The notes under the pieces are model-generated. The model had not been told where the DNA came from and ran no database searches. It saw only the letters and a list, made by a program, of their open reading frames with translations. This document shows, in pieces, positions 31,505 to 37,786 of a stretch of DNA of 64,000 nucleotides (the first letter of the stretch is position 1; the number at the start of each line of letters is the position of its first letter). Source of the DNA: Cellulomonas sp. NTE-D12 (GTDB lineage Bacteria; Actinomycetota; Actinomycetes; Actinomycetales; Cellulomonadaceae); the NCBI RefSeq assembly GCF_027923705.1, contig NZ_AP026442.1:372001-436000 (forward strand), written 5' to 3'. A program made the position numbers and the translations under genes.

Positions 31505-32554
31505 TCAGCCCCGCAGCGCCTCCACGGCGGCCGCGACGTCGTCGTCGTCGTTCCAGACGTGGAAGGACAGGCGTGCGCAGCCCCCTCGCGCCGCCGCTCG
31601 TAGTCCCGCCCGTACCAGCCGGGCACCGGCGGACCCGTCGGGGTCCGGCAGGGAGACGATGGCGCTCCCGGCCGGCTCGAGGTCCAGGCCGGCGCGCAGC
31701 CCGTCGGCGAGCGCGACGTCGTGGCGGCGGACGGCATCGGGCACCGGTCCGGCCAGCTCGTCGGCGAACGCCTCGAGGGCGGGGGTCGCACCGAGCCAGC
31801 ACAGCCACGCCGGGGACAGGTCGAAGCGCCGGGAGTCGTCCGCCAGGCGCAGGTCGTGGCCGTAGACGGACGACCACACGTCCGCACCGGCGTACCAGTT
31901 GGCGTGCACGGGCCGCAGCCGGTCGCGGGCCTCCGGGCCGGCGGTGAGGAACGTGACGCCGCGCGGCGCGCACAGCCACTTGTAGGCGCTGGTCACGGTG
32001 ACGTCGAAGCGGCCGGCGTCCACCGGCAGCCAGCCGGCGGCCTGGGTCAGGTCGACGACCGTCAGCGCACCGACCCGGTGGGCGGCCTGGGTCACGGCGT
32101 CGAAATCGGCGATCGCGCCGTCGTGCGACTGGACCAGGGAGAACGCCACGGTGTGGGTCCCCGGGCCGATCCGCTCGGCGAGCTCGGCCAGCGGTACGGC
32201 GCGCAGCCGGAGGTCCGTGCGGACGAGGAACGGGTAGGTGACGGACGTGAAGTCGCCCTCGACGGTCAGCACCTCCGCCCCTGCGGGGAGGCTGGTGGCG
32301 ACCATGCCGACCAGGGCGGCCGTCTGCGCCGCGACCGCGACGTCGGAGGTGGGGACGCCGACGATCCGGGCGAACGCCGCGCGGCTGGCGGCGACCGCGG
32401 CGTCGTAGTCGGCCGGGTCGTGATCGGCACGGCTCCAACGCTCGACGCCGTCGACCAGCGCGGCGACCGTGCCGGCCACGGGCAGCCCGCACGTGGCGGC
32501 GTTGAGGTACCCGCGGGTCGGCGCGAACCGCGCGCGGAGGGTGTCGAGCGTCAT
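31505..32554 (-). CDS. Class V aminotransferase (PLP enzyme)
   Basis: A 349-residue fold-type I PLP enzyme of the class V/cysteine desulfurase-like group. The PLP lysine is K192 in SAYKWLCAPRG and the pyridine-nitrogen Asp is D168 in VVDLTQAAG. It lacks the active-site cysteine loop of true cysteine desulfurases, so transamination or another PLP reaction is more likely; the substrate is unknown. It is transcribed divergently from a LysR regulator whose start lies 85 bp away, the usual arrangement for a regulator and its target. I chose ATG 32554. Confidence 0.88.
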   Translation of the reverse strand: MTLDTLRARFAPTRGYLNAATCGLPVAGTVAALVDGVERWSRADHDPADYDAAVAASRAAFARIVGVPTSDVAVAAQTAALVGMVATSLPAGAEVLTVEGDFTSVTYPFLVRTDLRLRAVPLAELAERIGPGTHTVAFSLVQSHDGAIADFDAVTQAAHRVGALTVVDLTQAAGWLPVDAGRFDVTVTSAYKWLCAPRGVTFLTAGPEARDRLRPVHANWYAGADVWSSVYGHDLRLADDSRRFDLSPAWLCWLGATPALEAFADELAGPVPDAVRRHDVALADGLRAGLDLEPAGSAIVSLPDPDGSAGARLVRAGLRAAARGGCARLSFHVWNDDDDVAAAVEALRG

Positions 32555-32590
32555 GACGACGAGCGTTCCGGTCGCCGGGCCATCACACAA

Positions 32591-32630
32591 CGGCGAATTC
32601 CGCCGCCAGTCCATCCAGCCTCGTTATGAT
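32591..32630 (+). promoter_or_regulatory. Aminotransferase/LysR intergenic control region
   Basis: TATGAT (32625-32630) is a good -10 element 8 nt before the LysR ATG, implying a leaderless transcript. Upstream, CGGCG (32591-32595) and CGCCG (32601-32605) form a perfect inverted repeat around AATTC; it is a candidate site for the divergent LysR protein. The gap between the two start codons is 84 bp. Confidence 0.45.
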
Positions 32631-32638
32631 TCCGCGCC

Positions 32639-33796
32639 ATGGGGAGACCGGGAGGGCGTGGTGCCGCCGCGACGACGGCCCCGGGGACGACCGTCCGTGA
32701 GGGGGTCGTCCGTGAGGCGACCGTCCGTGAGGCGACCGTCCGTGAGGCGACCGTCCGTGAGGCGACAGGCCGCGACGGCGCCGTCCCGGTGGACGCCGAC
32801 GGGGTGGACGGGGTCGGAGCCCTCGCCGGGCTCGACGTCGGCGGCCTGCGACTGCTGCAGGCGATCGCCGAGCACGGGACGCTCACGGCGGCGGCGGCGG
32901 TGCTGGGAACCAGCCAGCCGGCGGTGTCCCAGCACGTCCGGCGCCTGGAGCGTCGTCTCGGCACGGCGCTGCTCGACCGCTCCGGCAGGCGCGTGCGGCT
33001 CACCGAGGCCGGTGCGGTGCTGGCCGCGCACGGTCAGACCGTGAACGCCGCGGTGCGCGCGGCGGCCGCCCAGGTGACCGCGCTGACCGGCCTGCGCGCC
33101 GGCGTCGTGCGGGTCGTCGCGTTCCCGTCGTCGTCGGCCACGCTGGTGCCGCTCGCGCTCGCCCGGCTGCGCCGCGAGCACCCCGGGCTGACGGTGACGC
33201 TGGACGAGGCCGAACCGCCCGAGGCGCTCGCCCGGCTGCGCGCCGGCACGTGCGACGTCGCGGTCACGTTCGCGTACGCGGGGAGCGGCTCGACGGCCAC
33301 CCTGGCGCCACCGACCGACGCGGCCGCGGACGGCGCCCGGGACGGGGAGCCGTCCGGCCTCGTCGCGCGGCACCTGCTCGACGACCCGACGCTCGCCGTG
33401 CTCCCCGCGGACCACCCGCGCGCCGACGACCCGCACCTGTCGCTGTCCGACCTGGCGGACGAGACGTGGATCGCCGGCTGCCCCCAGTGCCGCGGGCACC
33501 TGCTTCACTCCGCCGCCGCGTGCGGGTTCGCCCCCGAGATCGCGTACGCGACCGACGACTACGTCGCCGTGCTGTCCCTGGTCGCCGCCGGGCTCGGCGT
33601 CGCTCTGCTGCCGCGGCTGGTACGCCAGACGGGGGAGCGGCACCCGGGCGTCGTGCTGCGGTCCGCCTCCGGAACGTCGGCCCGACGCGTCTACGCCGTG
33701 ACCACCCCGGACCTGATGCGTGTCCCGGCGGTCGCCGCGACCCTCGACGCGCTCGCGGCCGCCGCCCCGGCGACCACCGCGGCCGTCAGCGGCTGA
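32639..33796 (+). CDS. LysR family regulator with N-terminal pentapeptide repeat
   Basis: A 385-residue LysR-type regulator. The winged helix starts unusually late (about residue 65-125, GLRLLQAIAEHGTLTAAAAV, with SQPAVSQHVRRLE), because a 64-residue extension precedes it. That extension contains five pentapeptides, VREGV then four VREAT (residues 19-43), from a 15-bp DNA repeat. The effector domain follows and includes GCPQCRGHLLHSAAACGF near residue 280, with three cysteines; similar motifs recur in one actinobacterial LysR subgroup. It probably controls the divergent aminotransferase. The 3' end overlaps the convergent HAD gene by 11 bp. Confidence 0.88.
   Translation: MGRPGGRGAAATTAPGTTVREGVVREATVREATVREATVREATGRDGAVPVDADGVDGVGALAGLDVGGLRLLQAIAEHGTLTAAAAVLGTSQPAVSQHVRRLERRLGTALLDRSGRRVRLTEAGAVLAAHGQTVNAAVRAAAAQVTALTGLRAGVVRVVAFPSSSATLVPLALARLRREHPGLTVTLDEAEPPEALARLRAGTCDVAVTFAYAGSGSTATLAPPTDAAADGARDGEPSGLVARHLLDDPTLAVLPADHPRADDPHLSLSDLADETWIAGCPQCRGHLLHSAAACGFAPEIAYATDDYVAVLSLVAAGLGVALLPRLVRQTGERHPGVVLRSASGTSARRVYAVTTPDLMRVPAVAATLDALAAAAPATTAAVSG
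32693..32767 (+). repeat. 15-bp tandem repeat, five copies, inside the LysR gene
   Basis: The unit GTCCGTGAGGCGACC occurs at 32708, 32723 and 32738 without a mismatch; the copy at 32753 differs in its last base and the one at 32693 in three bases. As 15 is divisible by three, gain or loss of copies would keep the LysR frame. This is a coding minisatellite, not a CRISPR (no spacers). Confidence 0.95.
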
Positions 33797-34649
33797 GCAC
33801 GCCGTCCAGCTGGAGCGCCGAGACGATGGTGCGCACCACGCCGTTGGCGTTGTTGCCCGGTGCGACGTAGCGGGCCTCGGCCCGCACCTGCGGGTGCGCG
33901 TTGTCCATGGCGAACGACCATGCGGACGCCCGGAGCAGCCCGAGGTCGTTGAGGTAGTCGCCGAACGCCATCGTCTGCTCGCGCGTCACGCCGAGCGCCC
34001 GCTGTGCGGCCTGCAGCGCGTGCCCCTTGTCGGCGCTCGGGCTCATCACGTCCACCCAGTGCTCGCCGGAGACGACCACGCGGACGGGGCCGTCGAACGG
34101 TGCGAGGGCAGGTGCCGCACCGCGCTCGGCGGAGCCGAAGTCGTAGATCGCCAGCTTCAGCACCTCGTCGTCCACCGCTCGCAGGTCGCCCACCAGCTCC
34201 AGCCGCGCGTAGTACGGCTCGGCCTGCTCGAGGAACGCCCGGTCGGTGCGCTCGACGTACGCCGACCGCTTGCCGCACAGCACGGTGCCGACGTCCGCAC
34301 CGGAGGTCGCCAGCTGCCGCACGGCATCGACCACCGGCAGGGCGGCGTCCCGGCTCACGCCGTCCGAGCTGAGCTCCTGCTCGTCGCGCACGACGTAGGC
34401 ACCGTTCTCCGCGATGTACACCAGGTCGTCGCGGCCGAACTGCCGGCGCAGCGTCGCGTACTGGCGCCCGGACGCGGGGCACAGCACCACACCGCGCTCG
34501 TGCAGCGCGTCGAGCAGCGGCCAGAAGCTCGGGTCGATCCGCTTCTGGTCGTCCAGCAGCGAGCCGTCCATGTCCACCGCGATCAGCCGGACGTCCGGGA
34601 CGGTGCCGAGCGCGGGCGGGTCGAGGACGGGCTGGTCGGCTGGGGTCAC
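33786..34649 (-). CDS. HAD superfamily hydrolase (Cof type)
   Basis: A 287-residue Cof/type IIB HAD phosphatase. The nucleophile and acid Asp are D26 and D28 in AVDMDGSLLDD; motif IV FGDYLNDLGLL near residue 235 binds Mg2+. Such proteins dephosphorylate sugar phosphates, flavin mononucleotide and similar metabolites; the substrate here is unknown. GTG 34649 overlaps the stop of the upstream hydrolase gene by 4 bp. It is the last gene of a three-gene operon with the alpha/beta hydrolase and the YdcF-like protein. Confidence 0.92.
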   Translation of the reverse strand: MTPADQPVLDPPALGTVPDVRLIAVDMDGSLLDDQKRIDPSFWPLLDALHERGVVLCPASGRQYATLRRQFGRDDLVYIAENGAYVVRDEQELSSDGVSRDAALPVVDAVRQLATSGADVGTVLCGKRSAYVERTDRAFLEQAEPYYARLELVGDLRAVDDEVLKLAIYDFGSAERGAAPALAPFDGPVRVVVSGEHWVDVMSPSADKGHALQAAQRALGVTREQTMAFGDYLNDLGLLRASAWSFAMDNAHPQVRAEARYVAPGNNANGVVRTIVSALQLDGVLSR

Positions 34650-35200
34650 CCGTCGATTGTCGCCGACGAGGCCCCCGGGGCGGATCGGAGCCAGGCCTGG
34701 ACGGCGGCGGCCACCGGGCCGTCGGCTGGTACGTGCGCACCCGGGACGAGCGTGAGCGTCAGTGGACCGGCGACCGCGGACAGCTGCGTGCGCAGCTCGT
34801 CGGGCGTGCCGAACGGGTCCCGGTCGCCGCTGACGGCGAGCACGGGGACGGTGATCCGCGGCAGGTGCTCCACCCGCAGCCTCTCCGGCCGGCCCGGCGG
34901 GTGCAGCGGGTAGGACAGCAGCACGAGCCCGGCGACGGCCAGCCCGTCGGCGACGGCCAGCGAGCACATCCGACCGCCGAACGAGCGGCCGCCGACCAGC
35001 AGCTGCTCGGTGCCGACCCCGAGGTCGGCGGCGAACGTGGCGGCCAGGCGTCCGACGGCCGTGACCGCGGCGCCCGCCGACCGCGGCAGGTCCACCCGGC
35101 GGACCGGGAACGGGGCGAGGGCGCGCTCGAGGGTGACGAGCGTGCGGTGGTCGCGGGTGGCGCCGGCCCCCGGGGCGAGCAGCAGACCGGCGGGGGTCAC
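34646..35200 (-). CDS. Small alpha/beta hydrolase fold protein
   Basis: A 184-residue alpha/beta hydrolase of the KANL3/Tex30-like, dienelactone-hydrolase-related group. It opens with LLLAPGAGATRDHRTL and has the nucleophile elbow GGRSFGGRM (Ser near residue 78), an acid in VSGDRDPFG and a His in VPGAHVP. The activity is unknown. The GTG start is fixed by 4-bp overlaps on both sides (GTGA at 35197-35200 with the YdcF stop, GTGA at 34646-34649 with the HAD start). Confidence 0.8.
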   Translation of the reverse strand: MTPAGLLLAPGAGATRDHRTLVTLERALAPFPVRRVDLPRSAGAAVTAVGRLAATFAADLGVGTEQLLVGGRSFGGRMCSLAVADGLAVAGLVLLSYPLHPPGRPERLRVEHLPRITVPVLAVSGDRDPFGTPDELRTQLSAVAGPLTLTLVPGAHVPADGPVAAAVQAWLRSAPGASSATIDG

Positions 35201-35928
35201 GAGGAGGACGGGGACGGGTTGGCCAGGGCGGTGCGGACACCGTCCTCCGGCCGGCCGAGGAACACCGGCCGGCGGTGCGTCAGCGCGTCCCAGGCCGCCT
35301 TCCACGACGCCGGCACCTCGCGCAGCCGCCAGACCACCGCCTGCCGTGGCGTCACGGAGGCGGCCGAGACGCCGACCCCCGTCGAGTCGATCCCCGCAGC
35401 TCGGCACGAGAACAGCGCCCGCCGCACGTGGTAGTCCTGCGTCACCACCACCGCGGAGGTCACGCCGAAGATCTGCCGGGCGCGCACACAGCTGTCGTGG
35501 GTGTCGAACCCGGCGGCGTCACGGACGATCTTCGCGTCCGGCACGCCGTGCTGCAGCAGCCAGGTGCGCATCGCCCCCGGCTCGTCGTGGTACGGCGTCG
35601 AGTTGTCGCCGCTGACCAGGACCACCTGCACCGTGCCCGCAGCGAACAGCTGGCGCGCGGCCTCGAGGCGGCGCGCGAGGTAGACCGACGGGGTGCCGTC
35701 CGGCTCGAGGCCGGCGCCGAGCACCAGTGCCACCGGCTTCGGGGCGACCGAGGCGACGCCCGGCTGCACCGCCGCCTGACCGACCGCCTGGACCACCAGC
35801 ACCGGACCGAGCCCGACGACGAGGGCACCCGCCAGCGCCCACCACCACGGTCGGCGCGAGCGTGCCGAGGACGGGGCGGGAGCGGCTGGCACGGGCCGAG
35901 CGTAGGCCCCGGCGCTACGGTCCGACAT
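35197..35928 (-). CDS. YdcF/SanA-like DUF218 protein, membrane-anchored
   Basis: A 243-residue protein with a membrane anchor (about 28-48) and a DUF218 domain outside: LVLGAGLEPDGTPSVYLARRLEAA, VVLVSGDNSTPYHDEPGAM and VVTQDYHVRRALFSCRAAG. SanA in enterobacteria affects envelope integrity and vancomycin resistance; the chemistry is not settled. It is the first gene of the operon leading to the alpha/beta hydrolase and HAD phosphatase. Its ATG directly abuts the GTG of the divergent thioesterase. Confidence 0.9.
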   Translation of the reverse strand: MSDRSAGAYARPVPAAPAPSSARSRRPWWWALAGALVVGLGPVLVVQAVGQAAVQPGVASVAPKPVALVLGAGLEPDGTPSVYLARRLEAARQLFAAGTVQVVLVSGDNSTPYHDEPGAMRTWLLQHGVPDAKIVRDAAGFDTHDSCVRARQIFGVTSAVVVTQDYHVRRALFSCRAAGIDSTGVGVSAASVTPRQAVVWRLREVPASWKAAWDALTHRRPVFLGRPEDGVRTALANPSPSSS

Positions 35929-36408
35929 GTGAACGGTCAGCCGAACGGTGGGTCGAACGGTGCGCAGGACGGTGCTCGCGGACGGGTGGTGATGCCGGTC
36001 CGCTGGTCCGACGTGGACCTGTTCGGGCACGTGAACAACGCGGCGTTCCTGCGGTACCTGGACGACGCCCGGTTCACCCTGTTCCCGCAGATGGGCGTCG
36101 ACGAGTCGGGCGCGCTGACCGCCTCGCTGCTGGTGGTGGCCAAGCACGAGATCGACTACCTGGCACCGCTGACGTTCCGCCCCGTGCCGTTCGTCGTCGA
36201 GGTGTGGGTGCCGCGGACCGGCCGGTCGTCGGTGGACATCGCCTACGAGATCCGGGACGCACCGGAGGACGGCGCCGTCTGCCTGCGGGCACGCACCCGG
36301 ATGGTGCAGCTGGACGCCGCCACCCACCTGCCGCGGCCGTTCACCGACGAGGAGCGGGCGGCGTTCGAGGCGTACGCGGGCCCGGAGCCGCAGCTGCACG
36401 GCTGGTGA
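35929..36408 (+). CDS. Acyl-CoA thioesterase (4HBT hot-dog fold)
   Basis: A hot-dog fold thioesterase of up to 159 residues. The catalytic motif of the 4-hydroxybenzoyl-CoA thioesterase group is clear: VRWSDVDLFGHVNNAAFLRYLDDAR. The acyl chain specificity is unknown. With GTG 35929 the protein has a 20-residue Gly/Asn-rich leader and the gene starts immediately next to the divergent YdcF start; a TACGGT hexamer (35916-35921) 7 nt upstream supports a leaderless mRNA. ATG 35992 is an alternative that fits the family start better. Confidence 0.88.
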   Translation: MNGQPNGGSNGAQDGARGRVVMPVRWSDVDLFGHVNNAAFLRYLDDARFTLFPQMGVDESGALTASLLVVAKHEIDYLAPLTFRPVPFVVEVWVPRTGRSSVDIAYEIRDAPEDGAVCLRARTRMVQLDAATHLPRPFTDEERAAFEAYAGPEPQLHGW

Positions 36409-36413
36409 GTCAT

Positions 36414-36432
36414 ATACCCACGGGGGTATGCT
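36414..36432 (+). promoter_or_regulatory. CsoR-type operator overlapping a -10 element
   Basis: ATACCCACGGGGGTAT (36414-36429) is a 6-4-6 inverted repeat, ATACCC and GGGTAT around ACGG. It closely resembles the copper-sensor CsoR operator of Bacillus subtilis copZA (TACCC-TACG-GGGGTA as I recall) and operators of related CstR/FrmR-family repressors. TATGCT (36427-36432) is a likely -10 box, so a bound repressor would block polymerase. The controlled gene starts at 36457. Confidence 0.6.
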
Positions 36433-36456
36433 GACGACCCGTCCACCGGAGGTGCC

Positions 36457-36912
36457 GTGTCCCAGCTGCCGTCGGAGCCGTCGACCCGGCCGTCGTCCGC
36501 GACACCCGTCCTGCCGCCGCCCGAGCCGCTGCCCGAGCCGAGCGACGGAGCACGGCGACGACGCCTGGTCACCGTCGTGCTCGCCCCGCTCGTCCTGGCC
36601 GTGCTGCTGGCAACGGTCGGCGCCGCCGGGCCGGTGTGGACGGCGCTCGCGGCGGGGGTGTCCGTGCTGGTCGCGCTCACGGCGGCGACCTATGTGCCCG
36701 ACGCGCGTCGGCCCTGGGCCTCTCGCCTCGGCTGCACGCCGTGCGCCGGCGTCGCGGGTGGTGCGGCCCTGGTCGCGCTGGTGGTCCTCGCGACGGCGCC
36801 CGGTGACGTGGGTCAGGCGATGCTGGGCGCGGCGATCGCCGGCGCGGGGCTGCTGCAGCGGGTGCGCGGTGCCGGTGAGGCGTGCCCGACGCGGCCTGCG
36901 CCCCGCTCCTGA
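36457..36912 (+). CDS. Small cysteine-containing membrane protein under a CsoR-type operator
   Basis: A 151-residue protein with a Pro-rich cytoplasmic N-terminus (1-35) and about four hydrophobic segments. Three cysteines stand out: C93-T-P-C96 in SRLGCTPCAGVAGG between the second and third segments, and C143 near the C-terminus. I do not recognise the family. GGAGG four nt before the GTG supports the start. The CsoR-like operator suggests induction by copper or by reactive sulfur species. The gene ends 7 bp before the convergent sirtuin gene. Confidence 0.7.
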   Translation: MSQLPSEPSTRPSSATPVLPPPEPLPEPSDGARRRRLVTVVLAPLVLAVLLATVGAAGPVWTALAAGVSVLVALTAATYVPDARRPWASRLGCTPCAGVAGGAALVALVVLATAPGDVGQAMLGAAIAGAGLLQRVRGAGEACPTRPAPRS

Positions 36913-36919
36913 CGGCGGC

Positions 36920-37693
36920 TCAGCCGAGCGGTCGGGCCTGCTCGTCCACGAGGCGCGCGACGAGGGCCGGGACCGCCTGGTCGATCGGCTCGCGGATCAC
37001 CTCGGCCGCGAGGTGGTCGTACGGCGTCGGCTGCGCGTTGACCACGACGAGCCGGGCGCCGCGGTCCACCGCCAGGCCGGCCAGGCTCGCCACCGGCTGG
37101 ACCGTCAGCGTGGTGCCGATGGCGACGAACACCTCGGCGTCCGTCGCCGCGTTCACGGCCCGCTCCAGCGCCTCGTCGGGAAGCCGCTCGCCGAAGTAGA
37201 CGATGTCCGGCTTGAGCACGCCTGCACCGCACTCGGTGCACCGCGGGTCGGGCTCGTCGGCCAGGCGGGCCAGCACCTGCTCGGTGGGCCAGCGGGCGCC
37301 GCAGCGCATGCACGACGTCGTGGTCAGCGTGCCGTGCAGCTCGACGACGTGCCCCGGGTCGGACCCGGCACGCTGGTGCAGGCCGTCGAAGTTCTGCGTC
37401 AGCGCCGCGATCAGCAGGCCCGCACGCTCCAGCTCGACCAGCGCGCGGTGCGCGGCCGTCGGCTGCGCCGCCCACGCCGGATGGTCGCGCCACATCGCCC
37501 AGCCGCGCGCCCGGACGTCGGCGGAGGCCATGTACCGGCCGATCTCGAGGAGCTCGGCGGAGGCGGGGTCCTGCGTCCACACGCCCTGCGGTCCGCGGAA
37601 GTCGGGGATGCCCGAGCCGGTGGAGATGCCCGCCCCGGTGAGGACGGTGACGGTCGGCTGCGGGCCGTGGTGGTGGTCGTGGTGGTCGCTCAT
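36920..37693 (-). CDS. NAD-dependent protein deacetylase (sirtuin)
   Basis: A 257-residue sirtuin that removes acyl groups from lysines using NAD+ and releases O-acetyl-ADP-ribose. GAGIS is at 20-24, TQNFD at 99-103, the catalytic His is H120 in ELHG, and the zinc cysteines are C128, C131, C152 and C155. The N-terminus MSDHHDHHHG is His-rich and could bind metal. I chose ATG 37693; a longer start would add an Arg/Pro-rich stretch without support. Acetylated targets may include metabolic enzymes such as acetyl-CoA synthetase, as in other bacteria. Confidence 0.95.
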   Translation of the reverse strand: MSDHHDHHHGPQPTVTVLTGAGISTGSGIPDFRGPQGVWTQDPASAELLEIGRYMASADVRARGWAMWRDHPAWAAQPTAAHRALVELERAGLLIAALTQNFDGLHQRAGSDPGHVVELHGTLTTTSCMRCGARWPTEQVLARLADEPDPRCTECGAGVLKPDIVYFGERLPDEALERAVNAATDAEVFVAIGTTLTVQPVASLAGLAVDRGARLVVVNAQPTPYDHLAAEVIREPIDQAVPALVARLVDEQARPLG

Positions 37694-37749
37694 CGCGCCG
37701 CCGACCGTACGCCGGTGCGGGACGGGTGCGGTGCGTCGTACCGGCGGCA

Positions 37750-37780
37750 CTAGGACCTAGGTCCTAGGTCGCCTTACGGT
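37750..37780 (+). promoter_or_regulatory. 18-bp perfect palindrome and -10 element before the GAF kinase
   Basis: CTAGGACCTAGGTCCTAG (37750-37767) is perfectly palindromic. TACGGT (37775-37780) follows 7 bp later and lies 6 nt before the GTG at 37787, so the palindrome overlaps the -35 position. The GGACC/GGTCC arms recall the DosR box of mycobacteria (GGGAC...GTCCC) but differ in the centre and outer bases. Confidence 0.55.
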
Positions 37781-37786
37781 GTGACC

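Noticed and set aside
32693..32767. Short tandem repeats considered as a CRISPR array
   Set aside because: Units are 15 bp, contiguous and without spacers, lie in a reading frame and have no cas genes nearby.
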